Source: Micromonospora marina (GTDB taxonomy: Bacteria > Actinomycetota > Actinomycetes > Mycobacteriales > Micromonosporaceae). Taken from it: a stretch of 64,000 bases of DNA. The stretch covers positions 1-64,000 of the forward strand of contig NZ_FMCV01000023.1 in assembly GCF_900091565.1 (NCBI RefSeq), read 5' to 3'. This document shows positions 16,357 through 24,882 of this stretch, one piece after another (position 1 is the stretch's first letter; each line of letters opens with the position of its first letter). Position numbers and translations under genes: made by a program. Under the pieces are notes generated by a model. That model was not told the DNA's origin. It worked only from the letters and a program-made list of their open reading frames with translations, and ran no database searches.

Positions 16357-16439
16357 TAAGGAAGGGCCCCTTCTTAACGCCTCCGGTAGAGGAAGGGCCC
16401 CTTGTTAACAGTGAGCTGTTAACAAGGGGCCCTTCCTTA
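16357..16439. repeat. AAGGAAGGGCCCCTTCTTAAC palindromic repeat cluster (galK/cysN)
   Basis: One single copy (16357-16381) is followed by two copies in head-to-head orientation that form a perfect 22-bp stem (16390-16411 and 16416-16437) with a TGAG loop. Between convergent galK and cysN it would work as a very strong bidirectional terminator. Related copies lie at 30500-30554 and 36514-36568. Confidence 0.85.
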
Positions 16440-16449
16440 CATGCAGGGG

Positions 16450-17751
16450 TCAGCCGGCTTCGACGATCATGCCGGCGCCGACCGTACGGTTCGTCGACTC
16501 GTCGATGATCACGAAACCGCCGGTGGTCCGGTTGCGGCGGTACTCGTCGGCCAGCAACGGAACCGTGGTCCGCAGCCGGACCCGGCCGATCTCGTTGAGC
16601 TTCAGCTCACCGGCCGTCTCGTCGCGGTGCAGCGAGTTGATGTCCAGCCGGTAGTGCAGCCCGCGCACGATCGCCCGCGCCGAGCGGGTCGTGTGCTTGA
16701 TCGCGTACTTGCCGCCGACCTGCAACGGCCTCGTCTCGTCCATCCAGCAGACCATCGCCTCGATGTCCTGCACGGCCGTCGGGGCGTTGTTCGGACGGCA
16801 GATCATGTCGCCACGGGAGATGTCCAGCTCGTCGGTCAGCCGGACCGTCACCGACATCGGCGGGAACGCCTCGTCCACCGGGCCGTCGGCGGTCTCCACC
16901 GCCGCGATCCGGCTGGTGAAGCCCGACGGCAACACCATCACCTCGTCGCCCGGCTTGAGCACGCCCGAGGCCACCTGACCGGCGTAACCCCGGTAGTCGG
17001 TGACGGTGGTGGACTGCGGCCGGATCACGTACTGCACCGGGAACCGCACGTCGACCAGGTTGCGGTCCGAGGCGATGTGCACCCGCTCCAGGTGGTGCAG
17101 CAGCGACGGGCCCTCGTACCACGGCATGTTCTCCGAGCGGGTGACGATGTTGTCGCCCTGGAGCGCGGACACCGGCACCACCGTCAGGTCCGGCACGTCG
17201 AGCTTCGCCGCGAACGCGGTGAACTCGTCCGCGATCCGCTCGTAGACCTCCTGCGACCAGTCCACCAAATCCATCTTGTTCACGCACAGGACCAGGTGCG
17301 GCACCCGCAGCAGCGAGCAGAGGAACGCGTGCCGGCGGGACTGCTCCACCAGGCCCTTGCGCGCGTCCACGAGGATCAGCGCCAGGTCGGCCGTGGAGGC
17401 TCCGGTGACCATGTTCCGGGTGTACTGGATGTGCCCCGGGGTGTCGGCGATGATGAACTTCCGCCGCGGCGTGGCGAAGTAGCGGTACGCCACGTCGATG
17501 GTGATGCCCTGCTCCCGCTCGGCACGCAGCCCGTCGGTGAGCAGCGCCAGGTTCGTGTACTCGTCGCCCCGGGCGGCGCTGACCGCCTCGACGGCGGCGA
17601 GCTGGTCACTGAACAGCGACTTGGTGTCGTAGAGCAGACGGCCGATCAGCGTCGACTTGCCGTCGTCGACGCTGCCCGCGGTGGCGAACCGCAGCAGGTC
17701 CATCGGCCGCGCCGTCTCACTCTCGGCCGGGGCCAGGGTCTCGACGCTCAT
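16450..17751 (-). CDS. cysN: Sulfate adenylyltransferase subunit 1 (GTPase)
   Basis: 433-residue EF-Tu-like GTPase that powers ATP sulfurylase CysD in making adenosine 5'-phosphosulfate. G1 GSVDDGKST (residues ~26-34), the DTPGH switch II motif (~105) and NKMD (~160) are intact. The length shows there is no fused APS kinase domain, unlike mycobacterial CysNC, so cysC must be separate. Its ATG overlaps the cysD stop by 1 nt (TGATG), so CysD and CysN are co-translated. Confidence 0.93.
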   Translation of the reverse strand: MSVETLAPAESETARPMDLLRFATAGSVDDGKSTLIGRLLYDTKSLFSDQLAAVEAVSAARGDEYTNLALLTDGLRAEREQGITIDVAYRYFATPRRKFIIADTPGHIQYTRNMVTGASTADLALILVDARKGLVEQSRRHAFLCSLLRVPHLVLCVNKMDLVDWSQEVYERIADEFTAFAAKLDVPDLTVVPVSALQGDNIVTRSENMPWYEGPSLLHHLERVHIASDRNLVDVRFPVQYVIRPQSTTVTDYRGYAGQVASGVLKPGDEVMVLPSGFTSRIAAVETADGPVDEAFPPMSVTVRLTDELDISRGDMICRPNNAPTAVQDIEAMVCWMDETRPLQVGGKYAIKHTTRSARAIVRGLHYRLDINSLHRDETAGELKLNEIGRVRLRTTVPLLADEYRRNRTTGGFVIIDESTNRTVGAGMIVEAG

Positions 17752-18662
17752 CAGAAGTAGCCCTCTCGCTTGCGGTCCTCCATGGCGGCCTCGCTGACCC
17801 GGTCGTCGCCGCGGGTCGCGCCGCGCTCGGTGATCCGCGTGGCGGCCACCTCCTCGATCACCTTCTCCACCGTGTCGGCGTCCGAACGGACCGCCGCGGT
17901 GCAGGAGGCGTCACCCACGGTCCGGTACCGCACCTGGGCCGTGAACGACTGCTCACCGGCGCGCGCCCGGAAGAACTCGTTCACCGCGTAGAACATGCCG
18001 TCGCGCTCGATCACCTCGCGCTCGTGCGCGTAGTAGATCGACGGCAGCGGGATGCGCTCCCGCTCGATGTAGTGCCAGACGTCCAGCTCGGTCCAGTTCG
18101 ACAGCGGGAACACCCGGATCGACTCGCCCGGGTGATGCCGGCCGTTGTAGAGCGACCACAACTCGGGACGCTGGTTCTTCGGATCCCACTGGCCGAACTC
18201 GTCGCGGAAGCTGAACACCCGCTCCTTGGCCCGCGCCTTCTCCTCGTCGCGCCGGGCCCCGCCGAACAGCGCGTCGAAGCGGTGCTTCTCCACCGCCTCC
18301 AGCAGCACCGGCGTCTGGATCCGGTTGCGCATGCCGTCGGCGGACTCGCGGACCAGGCCCTTGTTCAGCGCCTCCGGCACGCTCGCCACGATGAGCTGCA
18401 GGCCCAGCTCGGCCACCCGCTGATCGCGGTAGTCGAGCACCTCGGGGAAGTTGTGCCCGGTGTCCACGTGCATCACCGGGAAGGGGATGTTGGCCGGCGC
18501 GAACGCCTTCTGGGCCAACCGGAGCATCACGATCGAGTCCTTGCCGCCGGAGAACAGCAGCACCGGCCGTTCCATCTCGGCGACGACCTCGCGCATCACG
18601 AAGATGCTCTCCGCCTCGAGCGCGTCGAGGTGCGACACCTGGTACGCGGCGGGGGACGTCAT
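17751..18662 (-). CDS. cysD: Sulfate adenylyltransferase subunit 2
   Basis: 303-residue PP-loop ATP pyrophosphatase, the catalytic subunit of ATP sulfurylase. The PP-loop SGGKDS is at residues 38-43 and the C-terminal KREGYF is the conserved family ending. ATG 18662 (MTSPAAYQVSHLDALE) is chosen; the longer in-frame start to 18770 would overlap cysQ. No clear Shine-Dalgarno is seen. The 79-nt gap to cysQ holds small hairpins (GACCT-GAA-AGGTC) and a TAACCT box near its upstream end, so a separate promoter is possible. Confidence 0.93.
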   Translation of the reverse strand: MTSPAAYQVSHLDALEAESIFVMREVVAEMERPVLLFSGGKDSIVMLRLAQKAFAPANIPFPVMHVDTGHNFPEVLDYRDQRVAELGLQLIVASVPEALNKGLVRESADGMRNRIQTPVLLEAVEKHRFDALFGGARRDEEKARAKERVFSFRDEFGQWDPKNQRPELWSLYNGRHHPGESIRVFPLSNWTELDVWHYIERERIPLPSIYYAHEREVIERDGMFYAVNEFFRARAGEQSFTAQVRYRTVGDASCTAAVRSDADTVEKVIEEVAATRITERGATRGDDRVSEAAMEDRKREGYF

Positions 18663-18741
18663 GACACGAACTCGATTCGCTCGGATCCGTACATCGGATT
18701 CCAGACCTTTCAGGTCGGACTCGTGAGGAAGAACGCTCAGG

Positions 18742-19575
18742 TTACCCGGAATGCCGCTGCAACGCTGCAAGCAACCGACTCGCGAGATCCTTGCGGCAGA
18801 CCAGCAGATCCGGTAGGCGCGGGTCGGCTCCGTTGTATTTCAGCGCAGAACCGTCGATCCGGGAAGCATGCAGACCGGTGGCCGTCGCCACAGCGACCGG
18901 AGCAGCCGAATCCCACTCGTACTGACCGCCCGCGTGGATGTACGCGTCGACCTCACCGGTGACCACGGCGGCGATCTTCGCGCCCGCCGAGCCCATCGGA
19001 ACCAGATGAGCGCCGACGTCCTCTGCCAGGTCGGTCAGGAAAACCGGTGGACGGCTACGGCTGGCCGCCAACCGGATGACCCGTGCGCCGCCCCCGGTGG
19101 CCGCCTCCACAGTCATCGGCGGGTACGCCGGCGGGTGGTCGGTGCCGAGCACCCGGTACTGGGCCGGCAGGGCCACCGCACCCGCCACCAGACCGTGCGG
19201 CGTCGACGCGTTGCGCGACCAGAGCGCCACGTGCACCGCCCAGTCCGCGCGCCCCTCCTCCGCGTACTCCCGGGTGCCGTCCAGCGGGTCGATGATCCAG
19301 ACCCGGTCGGCGGTCAGGCGCGACAGCGCCGCATCGGTCACCTCCGCCGTCCAGGCCAGCCGGGAACCCTCGTCCTCCTCGGACAGCACCGCGTCCGCCG
19401 GCCGCCACTTCGCCAGTTCGGTCCGGATCAGATCGTGCGAGACCTTGTCGCCGGCCGACCGGAGCGCGCCCGCGTCGGCGAAGCCCATCTCCGCGCGTAG
19501 CGCCGTCAGCGCCTGACCGGCCCGGGACGCCAGCCACCGGGCGAACCCGCCGTCGATCATCGGAGGACTGCCCAT
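18742..19575 (-). CDS. cysQ: 3'(2'),5'-bisphosphate nucleotidase, CysQ-like
   Basis: 277-residue Mg2+-dependent phosphatase of the inositol-monophosphatase superfamily. Metal-binding signatures are IIDPLDGTREY (near residue 92) and WDSAAPVAVATATG (near 220), with EEDEGSR before them. CysQ removes 3'-phosphoadenosine 5'-phosphate or PAPS during sulfate assimilation. Its place directly upstream of cysD-cysN supports this role over an inositol phosphatase. Confidence 0.88.
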   Translation of the reverse strand: MGSPPMIDGGFARWLASRAGQALTALRAEMGFADAGALRSAGDKVSHDLIRTELAKWRPADAVLSEEDEGSRLAWTAEVTDAALSRLTADRVWIIDPLDGTREYAEEGRADWAVHVALWSRNASTPHGLVAGAVALPAQYRVLGTDHPPAYPPMTVEAATGGGARVIRLAASRSRPPVFLTDLAEDVGAHLVPMGSAGAKIAAVVTGEVDAYIHAGGQYEWDSAAPVAVATATGLHASRIDGSALKYNGADPRLPDLLVCRKDLASRLLAALQRHSG

Positions 19576-19640
19576 GCTGCTCCCCTCACCCGCGTTCGCT
19601 CCCGTCGCCCGAGGCTACCGGCCGGGCTCCGCCCCGCCGG

Positions 19641-20231
19641 TCAACCCCCGTGGTACAGGTTCTGCGTCGGCTCCACGCCCTTCAGAACCACCGACTCCAC
19701 CACGTCCGCCGCGCGGTCCACCAGGAACTCCAGCTCCTTGCGCTCCGCCGGGGAGAAATCCGAGAGTACGTAGTCAGCCGGGTCCTGCCGTCCCGGCGGC
19801 CGGCCGATGCCGAACCGCACCCGCACGTAGTCCTTGGTGCCGAGCGACTTCGACATCGAGCGCAGGCCGTTGTGCCCGCCCTCGCCGCCGCCGCACTTCA
19901 CCCGCACCTGCCCGTACGGGACGTCCAGCTCGTCGTGCACCGCGATCACGTGCGCCGGCGGGATCTTGTGGAACTGCGCCAGCCCGGCCACCGGACCGCC
20001 GGAGAGGTTCATGTACGTCAACGGCTTCAGCAGCACCAGCTTCGGACCGCCGAACCCCAGCCGCCCCTCGGCAGCCTCGGCCATCGCGCGCCTGTGCCGC
20101 CCGAACTTCGCGCCCACCCGGCCCGCCAGCAGGTCGGCCACCATGAACCCGACGTTGTGCCGGTTGTGCGCGTACTCCCGGCCCGGGTTGCCCAGGCCGA
20201 CCACCAGCCACGGCCCCGCCTCGTCCGTCAC
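19641..20231 (-). CDS. pth: Peptidyl-tRNA hydrolase
   Basis: 196-residue bacterial Pth releasing tRNA from peptidyl-tRNA that drops off the ribosome. VGLGNPGREYAHNRHNVGF (residues ~11-29) includes the catalytic histidine (His25), and KPLTYMNLSGG and VHDELDVPYG carry the conserved Asn and Asp. It lies 100 nt downstream of rplY across a hairpin. The rplY-pth order matches M. tuberculosis Rv1015c-Rv1014c. Confidence 0.95.
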   Translation of the reverse strand: MTDEAGPWLVVGLGNPGREYAHNRHNVGFMVADLLAGRVGAKFGRHRRAMAEAAEGRLGFGGPKLVLLKPLTYMNLSGGPVAGLAQFHKIPPAHVIAVHDELDVPYGQVRVKCGGGEGGHNGLRSMSKSLGTKDYVRVRFGIGRPPGRQDPADYVLSDFSPAERKELEFLVDRAADVVESVVLKGVEPTQNLYHGG

Positions 20232-20278
20232 CCGACGCCCCTTCCCGCTCGCTCGCCCGACCAGCCGTCCCGATACGC

Positions 20279-20313
20279 CGACAGGCGCCCCCGGGAACCG
20301 GGGACGCCTGTCG
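20279..20313 (-). terminator. Hairpin between rplY and pth
   Basis: 16-bp stem with one mismatch (CGACAGGCG arm) and a GAA loop. Likely partial terminator after rplY that may reduce pth expression. Confidence 0.65.
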
Positions 20314-20331
20314 CACAGCCTCGCGGACCGG

Positions 20332-21027
20332 TCAGGCTTCGGTCTTCGCCTCGGCCGGGGTCTCCTCGCCCTCGGCGGCCGGAGCGCCCTCGGGAGCCTC
20401 GGCGGTCTCCTCGCCGACCTCGGCCTCGGCCTCCTCGGTGGCCTCCTCGACCTCGGGGAGGGTGGCCTCGAGCTGCTCGGCGGTCGGGGCGGCGGTCACC
20501 GAGGCGACCTGCGTCTCCGCGTCCGTGGCCAGCTCGACGCCGGCCGGCAGCTCGACGTCGGCGGCGGTGATCTGGGTGCCCACCTCGGCGCCGTCGATCG
20601 ACGCCTCCAGGTGGTCCGGCACCTTGGTCGCGTCGGCGGTCACCGACAGCGTGTCGTGGTCGTGCACGATAAGCGTGTCCCTCGCGGCCTCACCGGTCAG
20701 CTGGACCGGGACCTCGACGGTGACCTTCTCGCCCCGGCGGACCAGCAGCAGGTCCACGTGCTCGAAGGTGTCCTTGATCGGGTCACGCTGGATCGCCTTC
20801 GGCAGCGCCAGCACCTGCGTGCCGTCGCTGACCTCGATCGCGAAGAGCTGGTTCGCACCGCCCTTACGGATCGCGGCGGCGAACTCCCGCGCCGGAAGCG
20901 CGATGTGCTTGGGCTTCTCGCCGTGGCCGTACAGCACGGCGGGCACCTTGCCGGCCCGGCGGGTACGACGGGCACCACCCTTGCCGAACTCGGTACGGGG
21001 CTCGGCGCTGATCTTTACCTCGGACAC
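20332..21027 (-). CDS. rplY: 50S ribosomal protein L25 / general stress protein Ctc
   Basis: 231-residue bL25 of the long Ctc type. The N-terminal L25 domain binding 5S rRNA is visible (EPRTEFGKGGARRTRRAGKVPAVLYGHG), then a TL5-type beta domain (VEVPVQLTGEAARD...LSVTADATKVPDHLEASIDG), then a ~60-residue Glu/Ala-rich disordered tail. GTG 21027 has CAGGAG 7 nt upstream; an in-frame extension to 21126 is not needed. Conserved next to pth and prs. Confidence 0.93.
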   Translation of the reverse strand: MSEVKISAEPRTEFGKGGARRTRRAGKVPAVLYGHGEKPKHIALPAREFAAAIRKGGANQLFAIEVSDGTQVLALPKAIQRDPIKDTFEHVDLLLVRRGEKVTVEVPVQLTGEAARDTLIVHDHDTLSVTADATKVPDHLEASIDGAEVGTQITAADVELPAGVELATDAETQVASVTAAPTAEQLEATLPEVEEATEEAEAEVGEETAEAPEGAPAAEGEETPAEAKTEA

Positions 21028-21277
21028 GGGGAAACTCCTGATGCTTCGCTGCGGCGGCTTGTCGTCTGGCGGTGCTGGGGCGAGGGGCTCGCTGGGGCTA
21101 GGGTCATGAACGACCGCCCGGAGCACCGCGTCGATGACGGCGCCTCCGTGCGGTGCTTGTCAGCAGCCCGCCGGGCACCCTCGCCGTGGCAACCGCACCA
21201 GTCTACCCGAGGGATTTCCCGGCTCTCCGGCAGTCCCCCATATCACCGCCCCGCCGGTGTCCGCAGGGCATCGGTCC

Positions 21278-21302
21278 GGTCGCCGGAGACTCTCCGGCGA
21301 CC
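21278..21302 (-). terminator. Terminator downstream of prs
   Basis: Perfect 11-bp stem (GGTCGCCGGAG and its complement) with an ACT loop, 12 nt after the prs stop. The 286-nt gap between prs and rplY otherwise shows no gene; it should carry the rplY promoter, but no confident boxes are seen. Confidence 0.75.
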
Positions 21303-21313
21303 GGCCGGCGTGC

Positions 21314-22294
21314 TCAGCTCAGGCCACCGAACAGGGTGGTCACCGAACCGTCGTCGAAGACCTCCCGGATCGCCCGCGCCAGCAGCGGGGCGATCGACAG
21401 CACGGTCAGCTTGTCCAGCTGCTTCTCCGACGGCAGCGGCAGCGTGTTCGTCACCACGACCTCGCTGATCGGGCTGTTCTTCAGCCGCTCCGTCGCCGGA
21501 TCGGACAGCAGCGCGTGGGTCGAGGCGACCACGATCTCCGCCGCGCCCTGCTCCTTGAGGATGTCGGCCGCCTTGGTGATCGTGCCACCGGTGTCGATCA
21601 TGTCGTCCACGATCAGGCACACCCGGCCCTCGACCTCACCGACCACCCGGTTCGCCACCACCTGGTTCGGCTTGAGCGGATCGCGGGTCTTGTGGATGAA
21701 CGCCAGCGGGCAGCCGCCCAGCCGGTCGGTCCAGCGCTCGGCCACGCGTACCCGGCCCGAGTCCGGCGCGACCACCGTCATCGGCCGGCCCGCGTACTTG
21801 TGCTCCACGTACTCGGCCAGCACGTCCATCGCGAACAGGTGGTCCACCGGGCCGTCGAAGAAGCCCTGGATCTGCGCGGTGTGCAGGTCCACGGTCAGGA
21901 TCCGGTTCGCGCCCGCGGTCCTCAGCAGATCCGCGATCAGGCGCGCCGAGATCGGCTCCCGGCCGCGGTGCTTCTTGTCCTGCCGCGCGTACGGGTAGAA
22001 CGGCAGTACCACGGTGATCCGCTTGGCCGAGCCGCGCTTCAGCGCGTCGACCATGATCAGGGTCTCCATGACCCAGGTGTTCACGCCGTGCGTCACGGAC
22101 TGCACCACGAAGGCGTCCGAACCACGGACCGAGTCCTTGTACCGTACGAAGATCTCGCCGTTGGCGAAGTCGTACGCGTCGGCCGGCGTCGGCGCGACGC
22201 CGAGCACCTCACCGATCTCCTTGGCCAGCTCCGGAAAACCCCTCCCGGAGAAGAGCATCAGGCTCTTGCGGTTTTCGGCGACGATGCTGCCCAT
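21314..22294 (-). CDS. prs: Ribose-phosphate pyrophosphokinase
   Basis: 326-residue PRPP synthetase: ribose 5-phosphate + ATP to PRPP, feeding nucleotide, His, Trp and NAD synthesis. The class I signatures are present: LFSGRGFPELA at the N-terminus, DLHTAQIQGFFDGPVDHL, and the PRPP-binding loop VDDMIDTGGTI (~228-238). It follows glmU by 116 nt in the same direction, as in other actinobacteria (Rv1018c-Rv1017c). Confidence 0.95.
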   Translation of the reverse strand: MGSIVAENRKSLMLFSGRGFPELAKEIGEVLGVAPTPADAYDFANGEIFVRYKDSVRGSDAFVVQSVTHGVNTWVMETLIMVDALKRGSAKRITVVLPFYPYARQDKKHRGREPISARLIADLLRTAGANRILTVDLHTAQIQGFFDGPVDHLFAMDVLAEYVEHKYAGRPMTVVAPDSGRVRVAERWTDRLGGCPLAFIHKTRDPLKPNQVVANRVVGEVEGRVCLIVDDMIDTGGTITKAADILKEQGAAEIVVASTHALLSDPATERLKNSPISEVVVTNTLPLPSEKQLDKLTVLSIAPLLARAIREVFDDGSVTTLFGGLS

Positions 22295-22410
22295 GGGCCC
22301 GTCTGCTCCCGTATGTCGGTGGTACCCGGCGGCGGTGGGGCCGGGGACTGTTCGGTTGCAGTATGCCCCCGGTTCAGCGATCCACCCACGGCCCGCCGAT
22401 CCCCGTGGAT

Positions 22411-23874
22411 TCAGTCACCTTCGCTTGCGGCGCCGCCCACGTCCGGCTCACCCTCACCGGCCCGCCGCGCCGCCTCCGCGGCGTCCGTACCGGCCCGCTT
22501 GCGCAGCACCCAGCCCTCCACGTTGCGCTGCTGACCACGCGCCACCGCCATCGCGCCCGGCGGCACGTCCCCGGTGATCACCGAACCCGCAGCCGTGTAC
22601 GCCCCGTCGCCCACCCGTACCGGCGCCACGAACATGTTGTCCGCTCCGGTACGGGCGTGACTGCCGATGGTGGTGTGGTGCTTGCGTACCCCGTCGTAGT
22701 TGACGAAGACGGTCGCCGCGCCGATGTTGCTGTACTCGCCGATCGTCGCGTCGCCCACGTACGACAGGTGCGGCACCTTCGAACCGTCACCGATCGACGC
22801 CTTCTTGGTCTCCACGAACGTGCCGACCTTCGCCTTGCGGCCCAGCCGCGACTCCGGACGCAGGTACGCGTACGGGCCGACGCTCGCCTGCGGGCCCACC
22901 TCGGCGCCGAGCGCGTGACTGCGCACGATGCTCGCGCCCGCGCCCACCACCGTGTCGATGAGCGTGGTGTCCGGGCCGACGAGCGCGCCCGCGCCGACCG
23001 TCGTGGCGCCCTGGAGCTGCGTGTTCTGGTCGATCACCGCGTCCCGCTCGACGGTCACCGTCACGTCGATCCAGGTGGTGTGCGGGTCGAGGATGCTGAC
23101 CCCGGTACGCATCCAGCCCTCGTTCACCCGGTCCCGCAGCAGCCGGCGCAGCGCGGCCAGCTCGACCCGGTCGTTGCAGCCGAGCGTCTCCACGTAGTCG
23201 GCGGCGCAGTGCACCGCCACCGGCTCCCCGGCGTCGCGCAGCAGCGCGAAGACGTCGGTCAGGTACTCCTCGCCCTGGTCGTTGTCGGTGGAGAGCTTGC
23301 CCAGCGCCTCCCGCAGCCGGGCCGCGTCGAACGCGTAGATACCCGCGTTGATCTCCCGCAGCGCGCGCTGCTGCGGGGTGGCGTCGCGCTCCTCGATGAT
23401 CTGCTCCAGCTGCCCCTGCACGTCCCGTACGATCCGGCCCAGGCCGGTCGGGTCGGGCACCTCGGCGGCGAGCACCGTCGCCGCGGCGGCGGCGTCCTCG
23501 TGCGCCTCGACGAGCGCCTGGACCGTCTCCGGCCGCAGCAGCGGCACGTCCCCGTTGATGACCACGACGGTGCCGCTCGCGTCCGGCACCGCGTCCAACG
23601 CCATGCGGACCGCGTGCCCGGTGCCGAGCTGGCGCTCCTGGAGCACCGGCGTGGCACCGGGGGCGACCTCGGACAGGTGCTCCCGGACCTGGTCGGCGCC
23701 GTGGCCGACCACGACCACCGTGCGGTCCGCACCGAGCGGACCGGCCGCGGTGAGCACGTGACCGAGCAGGGTACGGCCGAGCAGCGGGTGCAGCACCTTG
23801 GGCAGGGACGACTTCATCCGCTTGCCCTCACCGGCGGCGAGCACGACAACGGTGCGGAGGTGGGGCTGGGACAC
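22411..23874 (-). CDS. glmU: Bifunctional UDP-N-acetylglucosamine pyrophosphorylase / GlcN-1-P acetyltransferase
   Basis: 487-residue enzyme making UDP-GlcNAc for peptidoglycan. The N-terminal uridylyltransferase begins VVLAAGEGKRMKSSLPKVLHP (residues ~10-30). The C-terminal half is a left-handed beta-helix of hexapeptide repeats (VGAGALVGPDTTL, GEYSNIGAATVFVNYDGV), with the acetyltransferase-site histidine in KHHTTIG. A ~30-residue charged tail follows. It is upstream of prs, matching the mycobacterial order. Confidence 0.95.
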   Translation of the reverse strand: MSQPHLRTVVVLAAGEGKRMKSSLPKVLHPLLGRTLLGHVLTAAGPLGADRTVVVVGHGADQVREHLSEVAPGATPVLQERQLGTGHAVRMALDAVPDASGTVVVINGDVPLLRPETVQALVEAHEDAAAAATVLAAEVPDPTGLGRIVRDVQGQLEQIIEERDATPQQRALREINAGIYAFDAARLREALGKLSTDNDQGEEYLTDVFALLRDAGEPVAVHCAADYVETLGCNDRVELAALRRLLRDRVNEGWMRTGVSILDPHTTWIDVTVTVERDAVIDQNTQLQGATTVGAGALVGPDTTLIDTVVGAGASIVRSHALGAEVGPQASVGPYAYLRPESRLGRKAKVGTFVETKKASIGDGSKVPHLSYVGDATIGEYSNIGAATVFVNYDGVRKHHTTIGSHARTGADNMFVAPVRVGDGAYTAAGSVITGDVPPGAMAVARGQQRNVEGWVLRKRAGTDAAEAARRAGEGEPDVGGAASEGD

Positions 23875-23976
23875 GACGTGGCTCCCGTCGGGACGGCGAC
23901 AGTCTCGCGGTCATGCTAACCAGAGCAGCCCGCAGGTTGCCGCGTACCCCAAGAAGGGCACCTATACCTGGAATTG

Positions 23977-24048
23977 CTCGGCCGCCAGGATTCGAACCTG
24001 AAACACAAGAACCAAAATCTTGGGTGTTGCCAGTTACACCACGGCCGA
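23977..24048 (-). tRNA. tRNA-Gln(TTG)
   Basis: 72-nt cloverleaf on the minus strand. The acceptor stem TCGGCCG pairs with CGGCCGA, the anticodon stem CAAGA/TCTTG encloses a TTTTGGT loop with anticodon TTG, and the T arm is CAGG-TTCGAAT-CCTG. The 3' CCA is not encoded. No other RNA gene is adjacent. Confidence 0.93.
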
Positions 24049-24219
24049 AGGGACGCAGACAGCTTAGCGGGTGTCGTCCATCCCGGGAGGTCTCGGATCG
24101 GGGGCAGGGGCCGCGGCCATGCCCTCGCTGGAAGCAACCGACGTCCACGCCCAGCTCGGCCGCCCGCCATCGACCGGCCGCCTCGGCGTCCGCGTTCTCA
24201 TGGATGGCCACGCGATATC

Positions 24220-24810
24220 TCAGCTCATGGCGGCTTCGCCCGGTCGCGTCTCGACGAAGCGGACGAACAGTTCCACCAGGCGGATGCCGCTGTTGGTGAA
24301 CGTCAGGTCGTATCGGGGGTTGGCCGGTCTACTCTTCGTGCCCTCGCACATGTAGAGCACCGCACCGACGAGTAGCAGTTCCCGCGACGCGAGCGCCCCG
24401 ACCCAGTCGGCCGCCCGTCTCCGCGCCTCGCACTCGGCCGCCTCGCGCAGCGTCCGCTTCCCCGCCCATACGAGCGCACGCCGGGCACCGGCCGCCCGAC
24501 GGCGTTGTGCTGCGGCGTCGGAGGAAGCGTCGAGCGGTATGTGCCCCACCCAGCGGTAGGCGGTCGACTTCGCCACCCCGAGCCGCACCGCGATCTCGTC
24601 GACCGACCGGCCCACCGCGCGCAGCCGCAGGGCCTCGGCCCGCGCGTCGTCCCGGGCTCGCGGCCGCCGGGTCCACTCCGGCGGCGGGATGCCGCGCAGC
24701 AGCGCGTACACCCGGTCGCGGCTGATGCCCAGGCGAGCCCGGATCTCGGCGACGGAGAGCTGCTCGTCCACGCGCAGGCGCCGCGCCTCGGCGGCGAGTG
24801 GGTCGGTCAC
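24220..24810 (-). CDS. HTH protein with LAGLIDADG-like C-terminal motif, probably frameshifted
   Basis: 196 codons. Two helix-turn-helix units occupy the N-terminus (SVAEIRARLGISRDRVYALL and SVDEIAVRLGVAKSTAYRWV), resembling resolvase/Mor-type HTHs, then a basic Ala/Arg-rich helix. LVGAVLYMCEG followed by FTNSGIRLVELFVRF is a pattern seen in proteins that pair HTHs with a degenerate LAGLIDADG-like fold. The frame stops at AAMS, but another frame just downstream (about 24235 to 24140) reads LRYRVAIHENADAEAAGRW...LGV, the expected continuation. The gene is therefore likely inactivated by a frameshift and truncated towards the tRNA-Gln. Function unknown. Confidence 0.6.
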   Translation of the reverse strand: MTDPLAAEARRLRVDEQLSVAEIRARLGISRDRVYALLRGIPPPEWTRRPRARDDARAEALRLRAVGRSVDEIAVRLGVAKSTAYRWVGHIPLDASSDAAAQRRRAAGARRALVWAGKRTLREAAECEARRRAADWVGALASRELLLVGAVLYMCEGTKSRPANPRYDLTFTNSGIRLVELFVRFVETRPGEAAMS

Positions 24811-24882
24811 CGGCACAACGTAGAACGTACGTACGACAGCGACCGGTCTGACCGGAGGCGCCGCGCCTGGCAGGATGGACGG

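Noticed and set aside
18663..18741. Sulfur-responsive riboswitch upstream of cysD
   Set aside because: Only small hairpins are visible; I could not match the conserved core of any SAM riboswitch class.
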